64,000 nucleotides of DNA from Bacteroidaceae bacterium (lineage in GTDB: Bacteria; Bacteroidota; Bacteroidia; Bacteroidales; Bacteroidaceae), in NCBI GenBank assembly GCA_024693505.1, contig JAILKU010000001.1, positions 1 through 64,000 of the forward strand, in the 5' to 3' direction. The notes below the pieces were generated by a model. That model was not told where the DNA came from. It was given only the letters and a program-made list of their open reading frames with translations, and did no database searches. The translations under genes and the position numbers were made by a program. Shown in pieces: positions 56,901 to 64,000 of the stretch; the stretch's first letter is position 1; each line of letters starts with the position of its first letter.

Positions 56901-57045
56901 GGTCTGCAGCCACCTGTCCGTCTGTCAATGCCACCTTCTTGGCCTTGTTCTCGTAATGATTCGTCACCACGGAAAAACTCAGATAGAATAGGCAAACCAG
57001 CGTAAGCAGGAGTGCGAAAACCTTAACAAATCCTTTGTTTTGCAT
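53983..57045 (-). CDS. secDF: fused protein translocase subunit SecDF
   Basis: SecD: GLGLDLKGGMNVILEVSV, DRFGVVQPNIQ; SecF: FMLVRGFSKSIDFTGGRNFVV, SINDKVVVFDRIRE. Confidence 0.96.
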   Translation of the reverse strand: MQNKGFVKVFALLLTLVCLFYLSFSVVTNHYENKAKKVALTDGQVAADHYMDSLLNNRVYLNVWTLKECREMGIGLGLDLKGGMNVILEVSVPDVVKALSDHKEETDENFRKAVEQATSEAASSQNDFISLFIKDYKALAPQKSLAELFATQQLRDKVTTKSTDSQVESVLRDEVKSAINNSYNVLRTRIDRFGVVQPNIQALEGQEGRIMVEMPGVKEPERVRKLLQGSANLEFWETYNTQEIVPFLVTLDGKLAAALSGIEEQEAPEGETVAETPAAPVQEEAAADSAKAAKGDLAEALGSKAEDGESASPMSAEEIEKAHRQHPILSRLQVIQGAYGCAVGYAAKRDMDDLTALLETPEAKEVLPADLRLKWGVKGIGEGSSANIYELYAIKVTERNGRAPLEGDVVIDASESYDQHGRPCVSMSMNVDGARRWAALTRANVNRAIAIVLDDNVYSAPNVQNEITGGRSEITGHFTTEDTRDLANVLKSGKMPAPAKIVSEEIVGPSLGAESIRQGIWSCVIAFVILMIYMITMYGLIPGMVANCALILNLFFTVGILTSFQAALTMSGIAGMVLSLGMAVDANVLIYERTKEELKAGKKVREALSAGYSNAFSAILDSNVTSVITAIILYYFGTGPIRGFATTLLIGICVSFFTAVFLTRVVYTQMMDRDKWLNLTFQTAIGKKISFQNPTYKFMSAYKKSFAIFGVLALISIGFMLVRGFSKSIDFTGGRNFVVLFENEVSPETIRGLLDDAFPESNTSAIALGTEGKTIRISTNYRIEEDAIEVDSEIEEKLFNVLKGGNLLSSDLTLENFINRDERAGGSIISSQKVGPSVAEDITRGAIISVILAFIAIFVYILIRFRNFAFSVGAITALIVDIILILGMYAIWWGILPFSLEIDQTFIGAVLTAIGYSINDKVVVFDRIREFIGLFPKRDRQELFNISLNSTLNRTINTSVSTFIVLAVIFCLGGASIRSFAFAMILGVIFGTCSSIFIAAPTAYLTMGRSIKENEVAEKK

Positions 57046-57112
57046 TGTTTAAAATTATTTATTTTGTTGTTATTTTATTGTCTTTTAATACGGTAATGCG
57101 CTAAATAGCGTG

Positions 57113-57120
57113 CAAAGATA
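57113..57120 (-). promoter_or_regulatory. -7 element (TATCTTTG) for secDF
   Basis: gtgCAAAGATAtg on + strand. Confidence 0.5.
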
Positions 57121-57176
57121 TGTATTTTTTGGGACATCCGTAGTCTTTTGCACGATTTTCTTTATAAAAAAATGTT

Positions 57177-58235
57177 TTATTGATGTTTTTTGTGCAAATA
57201 AGTGACTATGGGATAGTGGTCTGACACCTCTAATTTATCTACAATGCGCGTTTGACTGCTCTTCCAGTCCTTCGACATGAAGACATGATCTATGCGTACG
57301 GGGAAACCTCTTTGATTATATGAGATGCCTATGCCCAGACCACTGTCGCGATAAGCCGGCCTCATAATGCGGGCCAGCTTTTGGTAAACGTATGAAATGG
57401 GCGTGTCGTTGAAATCGCCGCACAGAATGATATTACGCTGGCCATTCGCCTTCACCAAGGCAGCCAGACTGTCGGCCTGAGGACCACGATATATGACAGC
57501 ATCCCCGAGTTTTCCAGCCAGATGACGGCTCCCCTCTTTTACCTTCTCCCTGTGCGGGTCTTTCATCATTTCTTTGTATTCAGACTTGTCGTCATCGCTC
57601 AACGCATTGCTCTCTAAATGGTTGTTGACAACAAATATGGTATCGCCAAGGAAAGTCAACCGGCATCCCAGGCTCTTATTATTCTTCCGTGTAGGATAAT
57701 TGACATGTATAGTGTCGCCTACAACTGGCAGACGAGTAAGAATGCACATCCCTCCGTCCTGAAGACAGCGATAGTTCATGGAGTCCATCATGCACTTGAC
57801 GTCCGCACGTTTTGTCCAGCTCGGTACAACCTCCTGCATACAGAATATATCGGCATCCATCTCCTTGACATATTGCAAAAGCGATGTCTGACCGGCTTCT
57901 CCTTTTGGACCTCCTACATTGAAACTGATGAGTTTTAAGGCATCGTTGGGGTGCTCCGACTGCATGTTAAGGGGACAGTAGTCATACACATAGCCCCCTA
58001 CTGCAAAAATTCCCAGCATGGGAATCCAAACATAACGCGCCTTGAAAATCAGCCAAAAAAGGACATAAAGGATGTTCAACAGTAAAACCACGGGGAAAGC
58101 CAGCCCTATGAGGGATAGCAAAGGGTATTGTTCGGGTGGAATCCAGGTACTTGCACAACAAATCCACAAGAGGAGTATAACCCCAATGTTACCCCCCAGG
58201 AAAAGACCTGTAAAGAAACGCTTTATCCCGCCCAT
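57177..58235 (-). CDS. endonuclease/exonuclease/phosphatase-family membrane protein
   Basis: N-terminal TM helices; KLISFNVGG...DIFCMQEV...ILCGDFNDTP...IDHVFMSKDW...VSDHYPI. Confidence 0.9.
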   Translation of the reverse strand: MGGIKRFFTGLFLGGNIGVILLLWICCASTWIPPEQYPLLSLIGLAFPVVLLLNILYVLFWLIFKARYVWIPMLGIFAVGGYVYDYCPLNMQSEHPNDALKLISFNVGGPKGEAGQTSLLQYVKEMDADIFCMQEVVPSWTKRADVKCMMDSMNYRCLQDGGMCILTRLPVVGDTIHVNYPTRKNNKSLGCRLTFLGDTIFVVNNHLESNALSDDDKSEYKEMMKDPHREKVKEGSRHLAGKLGDAVIYRGPQADSLAALVKANGQRNIILCGDFNDTPISYVYQKLARIMRPAYRDSGLGIGISYNQRGFPVRIDHVFMSKDWKSSQTRIVDKLEVSDHYPIVTYLHKKHQ

Positions 58236-58243
58236 TATTCACT

Positions 58244-59122
58244 TTACTTCTTTTGGCTAAAATCAAAGAGGCGCTTCTTCTCTTCCTCAGTCAGCCCGCT
58301 ATAGCCTTGACTTCTTACCTTGTCCAAGATCCGGTCCAGTTCAGCTTCGTCTTCCATCTTTTTCTTTCGGTAAGCCATATCTTGACTGTGCTTTCCACCG
58401 GTATTCACGCTGAAACGAGGCTTTTTCCTGGTCAGCGAGGAGAACCATTTCCGGAAATTCCAGCTGTCATTCCCGCTATCATAATGACGCTCATAATAAC
58501 CATTGCGATGACTACCCCGTCCGCCGCCGTTCCGCCAATAGAGAATCAGCAACAGGCCGAACAGCATACCGCCCAAGTGCGCGAAATGGGCTACACCGTC
58601 ATTGGCACGACCAAGGGCCGACATCAATTCGATGACAGCATAACCCGTCACAAAATACTTGGCCTTGATAGGGATGGGAAGGGGAAAGATGAGAATCGGC
58701 TCATTGGGGAACGTCATGCCAAAGGCCAACAGGATGCCATAAACGGCGCCAGAGGCACCAACCGTCAGAGCCAGACTATGGATACCATAATAATATGCAC
58801 CAAGTTGCACCAGTTCCTGACAGAGACCGGCTCCGATGCCACAAGTCAGATAGTAAATAAGGAAGCGGCGCTGGCCCATTGTAGTTTCAATGATACGACC
58901 AAACATCCATACGGCAAACATATTAAAGAACAGATGCTCCAAACCTGCATGCATAAACATGTAGGTTATGAACTGATAAATATGGAATCCGCTGGAGAGG
59001 AAAAAGTGGAGGCCGAGAATGGTGTCAAGGTCAACACCATAATTGCTGGCCACATACTTTCCTGCAAACATTAATATGTTAATAATAAGCAGGTTCTTAG
59101 TCACTGGAGGCATCGTATTCAT
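58244..59122 (-). CDS. rhomboid-family intramembrane serine protease
   Basis: HAGLEHLFFNMFAVWMFG, TVGASGAVYGILLAF (GxSG), AHLGGMLFGLL. Confidence 0.94.
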   Translation of the reverse strand: MNTMPPVTKNLLIINILMFAGKYVASNYGVDLDTILGLHFFLSSGFHIYQFITYMFMHAGLEHLFFNMFAVWMFGRIIETTMGQRRFLIYYLTCGIGAGLCQELVQLGAYYYGIHSLALTVGASGAVYGILLAFGMTFPNEPILIFPLPIPIKAKYFVTGYAVIELMSALGRANDGVAHFAHLGGMLFGLLLILYWRNGGGRGSHRNGYYERHYDSGNDSWNFRKWFSSLTRKKPRFSVNTGGKHSQDMAYRKKKMEDEAELDRILDKVRSQGYSGLTEEEKKRLFDFSQKK

Positions 59123-59155
59123 GTGCGTAGCATTTAAAAGTCATCAAATTTGGTG

Positions 59156-59163
59156 CAAAGATA
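59156..59163 (-). promoter_or_regulatory. -7 element (TATCTTTG) for rhomboid gene
   Basis: ggtgCAAAGATAcaaa on + strand. Confidence 0.5.
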
Positions 59164-59330
59164 CAAAAAAAAGGCCATAAAAGCATCCAAATTCGTGACA
59201 ATCATTACTTTTTTCACATTTTATTTCATTTTTTTCAAAAAAAGCTTGGGGCATAAGTGAAGTTTGTATATATTTGCCATGAAAATATGATATAAATAAC
59301 CAAATTACAACTATTTAAGTATTATTTTGT

Positions 59331-59594
59331 ATGAACAAAAGTGAATTGACAGCCAAGATCGCCGAAGGCGCAGGCTTGAGCAAAGTGGACGCAAAAAAAG
59401 CTCTGGAGGCAGCTCTGGAGGCTATTGGTGCAGCCGTAAAGAGTGGTGAGAAAGTTGCTTTGATTGGTTTTGGTACGTTCTCCGTTGCGAAGCGTGATGC
59501 TCGCAAGGGTATCAATCCTTTGACAAAGAAGACCATCAACATTCCTGCAAAGAAGGTGGTTAAGTTCAAGGCTGGTGCTGACCTGACCCTGTAA
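59331..59594 (+). CDS. HU-family DNA-binding protein
   Basis: MNKSELTAKIAEGAGLSKVDAKKALEAALEAIGAAVKSGEKVALIGFGTFSVAKRDARKGINPLT. Confidence 0.96.
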   Translation: MNKSELTAKIAEGAGLSKVDAKKALEAALEAIGAAVKSGEKVALIGFGTFSVAKRDARKGINPLTKKTINIPAKKVVKFKAGADLTL

Positions 59595-59664
59595 TCGAAC
59601 CAGAGTTTTGGGGATTGAGATATTGATTCTCGGGTAATAATCCCCGTTCTAAGTTAAACAATGA

Positions 59665-59695
59665 ATGAGTCCGGTTTTGCCGGACTCATTTAATT
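59665..59695 (+). terminator. Rho-independent terminator of HU gene
   Basis: ATGAGTCCGG TTTTG CCGGACTCAT TTAATTT. Confidence 0.88.
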
Positions 59696-59698
59696 TGT

Positions 59699-61222
59699 AT
59701 GAAACCATATAAGATAGCCCTTTTCGTAATCTGCGTGATGGCCGGATTGGCACTCATGACTCTTCTCTACCCAAGGGAAGACGTCTCCTTATTTAATATC
59801 CGTGCTGTATTCCCTTCTATGGAGGAAGTACTTGGGGCAAACACTGAAGAAAATATTACTGACACTGAGGAGGAAGAGGAAGACACCCTGCCAGAAATGA
59901 CGCCGGAGGAGCTTATGGACCTCCGGATGGCAGAATTGGAGGCTGCCCGCGACTCTGAGTTTATGGTCTTCTGCCAAAAGAGTCCTACGCGCCTGCAGAT
60001 GCCAGACGACGACATAGCCTATCTGGATCCGGTTTTTGAAGCATTGGAAAATGCTTCTGGGCGGCCCGTCCGCATTATGCACTATGGCGACTCTCAATTA
60101 GAGGGCGACAGGATGACAGGGGTGTTGAGGGAAAAAATTCAAGATCTCTTTGGCGGCAACGGTTCAGGACTGCTGCCACCGGTACAACGCCTAGGAATGG
60201 CTACAGCCACTGTGGAGACCTGGCCTGAACTGAGGCACTACATGTATTTCGGCTCACCTGAATTCCACGCTGAACACAAGCGCTATGGTCCTTTGGCACA
60301 AGTTGCCGAAGTAGATAGCATAGCTCGTTTTTCTGTCACGGCTCATGGCGGTTCAACCTATCCCCATTGCCGTTCGTTCCGCAAAGTAAGTATTGCCATG
60401 ATGGGAGACGGAGAGTTTACCGTTGAAGCTGGTGGCGATTCACTTGAGATGTCCAGCCGGTTGGATGCCTCGTATGATGGTTTGCGCATCTTCAGCGCGA
60501 CATTGTCGCATAGCGTAAGCAAGGCAGTCATTACGGCACATGGACAAATGGAAATCTACGCCATAATGATAGATGGAGCAAGTGGAGTCTCGATGGATAA
60601 TATTGCCATGCGCGGCGTATCCGGCACATTGTTTACCTCGATAGATCGTCGTACGCTGGCTCCGTTCTTCCAGCAACAGAATGTGGGGCTGCTCCTTCTT
60701 CAGTACGGCGGCAACTCTGTACCTTACCTTAAACCCGGCAAGAGTATTATCAGCTACATGCAGCAGCTGAAGACTCAGATAGATCTGTTCAAGCGCATGA
60801 TTCCGAACATACATATCATATTTATAGGACCATCGGATATGGCTACGAGCGTAGAGGATGAGATGAAGACTTATCCCTACCTGCCTATGGTTGTCGACTC
60901 GCTACGTGCTATGGCTCAGGAAAGCGGCGTAGCTTTTTGGGATATGTTCCGGGCGATGGGTGGCAGGGGCTCGATGGTGAAATGGGTAGAGGCGGATCCG
61001 CAACTTGCAGGAGAGGATTACATTCATTTCACGCCACGAGGATCTCGCAGGATGAGTGAAATGTTCTGGAGTGCATTTGAACTCTACTATAAATACTATC
61101 GCTTCAGGCATCATTTGGACGAAGAGGAAGAAGAGGCCGCATCAGATTCTATTACATCACAGACTGATACGGTGCCTTTGCAACGACCAGTTCCGACTGA
61201 CAGCACTAAAATGAACAGATGA
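59699..61222 (+). CDS. SGNH/GDSL-hydrolase-like periplasmic protein with N-terminal TM
   Basis: IMHYGDSQLEGDRMTG (GDS block), LLQYGGNSVPY, DYIHFTPRGSRRMSEMF (catalytic DxxH). Confidence 0.8.
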   Translation: MKPYKIALFVICVMAGLALMTLLYPREDVSLFNIRAVFPSMEEVLGANTEENITDTEEEEEDTLPEMTPEELMDLRMAELEAARDSEFMVFCQKSPTRLQMPDDDIAYLDPVFEALENASGRPVRIMHYGDSQLEGDRMTGVLREKIQDLFGGNGSGLLPPVQRLGMATATVETWPELRHYMYFGSPEFHAEHKRYGPLAQVAEVDSIARFSVTAHGGSTYPHCRSFRKVSIAMMGDGEFTVEAGGDSLEMSSRLDASYDGLRIFSATLSHSVSKAVITAHGQMEIYAIMIDGASGVSMDNIAMRGVSGTLFTSIDRRTLAPFFQQQNVGLLLLQYGGNSVPYLKPGKSIISYMQQLKTQIDLFKRMIPNIHIIFIGPSDMATSVEDEMKTYPYLPMVVDSLRAMAQESGVAFWDMFRAMGGRGSMVKWVEADPQLAGEDYIHFTPRGSRRMSEMFWSAFELYYKYYRFRHHLDEEEEEAASDSITSQTDTVPLQRPVPTDSTKMNR

Positions 61223-62499
61223 GGATGAACGGACTGTTGATTGCCTTGTTGAGCTGGCTGTCCATTTTTGCCGGGCATGAAATGCGGGGACAGAATTGCC
61301 CCGTCTTGCGGAACATTCCGCAAGTAACATGTCTTCATACTGAGAATGGACTCGATTCATTGCAGTTCCCAGGCAAGCATGAGAAGTTCGATACATTATA
61401 TATATATATAGACTCTTTAATCCGCACAGGAAAAGGGCGAATAAACATCCTTCATATTGGAGGAAGTCACGTTCAGGGCGGAATGTTTACACACCGTATG
61501 AGGGTAAACATTGATTCTCTGGGCGGGCTGCGGCCTGCTGGCCGAGGCATGTTGTTCCCCTATCGCGCCATAAAGACTAATGCCCCGGCAGATTATGTAC
61601 TCTCCAGCGGAGGAATTTGGCGTGGGGTGCGTAACGTACAACGCGACAGCACTACAACCCTCGGACTGAGCGGCGCCTGTGCCATAACAGATGATACTAC
61701 GGCATGGCTCGGTTTGAACATAGGGAAGATTGGATCCCGGCCATTGAAACGGCTGCGCATACTCGGCCAAGGCACCACGCCTGATGTTCGTCCATGTCTG
61801 ATATGCAGCGGCGATACTATACAGTCCCTGCCCGCCGACAGTTTGCCCGGCCTCTGCTTTCCACTTCCGCCGGAAGCCGATTCAGTGACGGTTCGTTTTG
61901 AGGGCCTTTGGCCGGACAGTATCTCCTACGAGCTACGTGGACTATGGCCCGAAGGAGACGAAGACGGATTTACCTATACCGCATCGGGCATCAACGGAGC
62001 AAACCTCTCCTCTTGGCTGAAGTGCGGAATGTTGGAGGAAGAGCTGACTTTGGCCCCGCCGCAACTGATCATAATGGGTGTCGGAATTAACGACGCCAAC
62101 GTACCCCCAGCTGCTTTCGACCCTGAAAAGTTCAAGGAAAACTACCGCGAACTCATGCGGAGGATACGCAGGGTCAGTCCCGACTGCTGCTTCCTCTTCA
62201 TCACGAACAACGACTGCTGGCTGAACGTTCGAGGCTACCGGCGCCGTCCGAACATGAACACCAAGCGTGTCTGGCATGCCATGAACGAACTGGCAGCGGA
62301 GAGCGGCAGCGCCGTCTTCGATTGCTACAGGCTGATGGGCGGGCAGGCTTCGAGCAACGCCTGGGTCAGAGCAGGCCTGCAGCGCAGAGACCATATCCAC
62401 TTCTCGCGCCAGGGATACGAACTATGGGGCGACCTGCTCTACAACGCACTGATGAAGCCACTGGTCCATTCGGACAGCGGTGCCGGAAATAAGCAATAG
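61219..62499 (+). CDS. second SGNH-hydrolase-like protein
   Basis: NILHIGGSHVQGGMF, IMGVGINDAN, DHIHFSRQGYELWGDLLYN; start overlaps preceding stop. Confidence 0.78.
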   Translation: MRMNGLLIALLSWLSIFAGHEMRGQNCPVLRNIPQVTCLHTENGLDSLQFPGKHEKFDTLYIYIDSLIRTGKGRINILHIGGSHVQGGMFTHRMRVNIDSLGGLRPAGRGMLFPYRAIKTNAPADYVLSSGGIWRGVRNVQRDSTTTLGLSGACAITDDTTAWLGLNIGKIGSRPLKRLRILGQGTTPDVRPCLICSGDTIQSLPADSLPGLCFPLPPEADSVTVRFEGLWPDSISYELRGLWPEGDEDGFTYTASGINGANLSSWLKCGMLEEELTLAPPQLIIMGVGINDANVPPAAFDPEKFKENYRELMRRIRRVSPDCCFLFITNNDCWLNVRGYRRRPNMNTKRVWHAMNELAAESGSAVFDCYRLMGGQASSNAWVRAGLQRRDHIHFSRQGYELWGDLLYNALMKPLVHSDSGAGNKQ

Positions 62500-62550
62500 G
62501 CGGAAGCGCTTGGCGAGAGACGCCGACATATATAAACTCAAAAAGGACGT

Positions 62551-64000
62551 ATGATACTGAAAGATAATATATTAAATCTTCTATGGGACTACCTTCTGAG
62601 GGTGTTCTCCTTTGACCCCGAAAGCCCGCTCCTGTTTACCCAGTTCCAGTTCTGGGCATTCTTCGCCATTGTCTTTATCGGCTTCTCCTTCATCGTATCA
62701 CCTCGGGGCAGATGGGTGCCTTCCCTCAGGAACTTCTATCTGCTTCTTGTCAGCTGGCTCTTCTACTACAAGACAAGCGGATGGTTTCTGGGCTTGCTTG
62801 TATTGGTCACTTGCACCGACTATTGCATCGCTCGGGGTATTTTCGCCTGCCGGACGTCTCATCCCTGGAGAGCCAGGCTTTTGGTCGGACTGAGTGTGAT
62901 GATTGACTTGGGAATATTATGCTATTTCAAATATAGTTACTTCGTAGCCGATATGGTCAATCAGCTGTTTGGTACCCAAATCAGTGTCAGCAACTGGGCG
63001 GCCGAGTGGGGAAACCGCATGATAGGCTCACCCGTTTGGAGCGTGGACCGCATCATACTTCCTGTCGGCATATCGTTCTACACCTTCCAGGTTATCAGTT
63101 ATACAGTCGATGTTTACCGCGGACTGATAGCACCTGTGCGCAGCATACTCGACTTCGGCTTTTACGTATCCTTCTTTCCCCAGCTTGTGGCGGGTCCTAT
63201 AGTAAAGGCGTCCGACTTTGTACCGCAGCTCTACCGGCGCTATTTCCTGAGCCGGCGGCAGTTCGGGCTGGCCGTTTTCTGGATTCTGAACGGACTGGTC
63301 AAGAAGATCGTGCTGTCGGACTATCTGGCTGTGAACTTCATCGACCGCGTCTTTGCCAATCCGCAGTTCTTCACGGGCTTTGAGAATCTGATGGCTCTCT
63401 TCACCTACTCTCTCCAGGTGTATGCTGACTTCTCGGGCTATACCGATATCGCCATCGGCCTGAGCCTGTTGATGGGATTTCATCTTCCCATGAACTTCAA
63501 TTCGCCCTACAAGGCCACGAACTGCAGTAATTTCTGGAAGCGGTGGCACATCAGCCTGTCCCGATGGCTACAGACCTACCTCTATATCCCGCTTGGCGGA
63601 AACCGCAATGTTACCGGAGCCACTTACTTCTGGATACTCGTCATCACTCTGTTCACCCTCATCCTGAGCGGCAGTATGCTGATTGCGGTTGTAGTCGTTA
63701 CCATTCTCCTGCTGACCATCTGGACAGCTTGGCGAAGGCCGTCAAAGCGGAGGCACATCTATGCCAACCTGAACGCCATGATCACAATGGTGCTGGGAGG
63801 CCTGTGGCATGGCGCTTCGTGCAACTTCATGGTCTGGGGCGGACTCAATGGGGTGGGAATGATTGTCTTCAAGTTCTGGCGCGACATGAGCCCACTGCGC
63901 CGTGCCCTCATCTCCTCCCTCCTGTTGGTGCTCATCCTCGCCCTGCGCTTCCCCCAGTACTGGGGCCAAGCCTTTGCATTCAGCGCCCCTGGAATGGGCT
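62551..64000 (+). CDS. MBOAT-family O-acyltransferase (AlgI-like), truncated by window end
   Basis: Manual translation MILKDNILNLLWDYLLRVFSFDPESPLLFTQFQFWAFF...ILPVGISFYTFQVISYTVDVYRG...FWKRWHISLSRWLQTYLYIPLGGNR. Confidence 0.9.
   Translation, partial: MILKDNILNLLWDYLLRVFSFDPESPLLFTQFQFWAFFAIVFIGFSFIVSPRGRWVPSLRNFYLLLVSWLFYYKTSGWFLGLLVLVTCTDYCIARGIFACRTSHPWRARLLVGLSVMIDLGILCYFKYSYFVADMVNQLFGTQISVSNWAAEWGNRMIGSPVWSVDRIILPVGISFYTFQVISYTVDVYRGLIAPVRSILDFGFYVSFFPQLVAGPIVKASDFVPQLYRRYFLSRRQFGLAVFWILNGLVKKIVLSDYLAVNFIDRVFANPQFFTGFENLMALFTYSLQVYADFSGYTDIAIGLSLLMGFHLPMNFNSPYKATNCSNFWKRWHISLSRWLQTYLYIPLGGNRNVTGATYFWILVITLFTLILSGSMLIAVVVVTILLLTIWTAWRRPSKRRHIYANLNAMITMVLGGLWHGASCNFMVWGGLNGVGMIVFKFWRDMSPLRRALISSLLLVLILALRFPQYWGQAFAFSAPGMG

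Overview
Bacteroidales-type chromosomal window: TAnnTTTG -7 promoters, hemerythrin-LuxR regulator, fused SecDF, DUF3667, GH92 and DUF5703 genes. No phage, CRISPR array, transposase or rRNA was seen. The most distinctive content is: (1) a minus-strand gene train (~28.4 kb down to 3.5 kb). It begins with a LytS/LytR-type two-component pair. It then encodes an HdrA-like ferredoxin, a radical SAM enzyme, a DUF116-polyprenyl synthase fusion, a two-gene class II terpene-cyclase-like pair with a DXDDT motif, Tat-signal and membrane ferredoxins, an orphan NuoE-NuoF/ferredoxin diaphorase module, a LolDE/MacB-like ABC transporter and six beta-propeller proteins. I read this as a candidate undescribed isoprenoid plus extracytoplasmic redox system. 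(2) A ~1.27 kb, largely non-coding inverted repeat (about 31250-32521 and 51991-53255) bounding ~19.5 kb. Each arm carries 10-bp iteron arrays directly upstream of Bacteroidetes-type -7 elements pointing inward. (3) Several dispersed structured repeat families, two with apparent copies inside coding frames. Remaining content includes a GT2-DUF4922-SpoIID fusion, a SecB-like protein beside SecDF, tandem tRNA-Asn genes, an alpha-mannosidase region and an SGNH/SGNH/MBOAT acylation cluster. All calls come from reading the sequence and the supplied ORF track; no database search was run.
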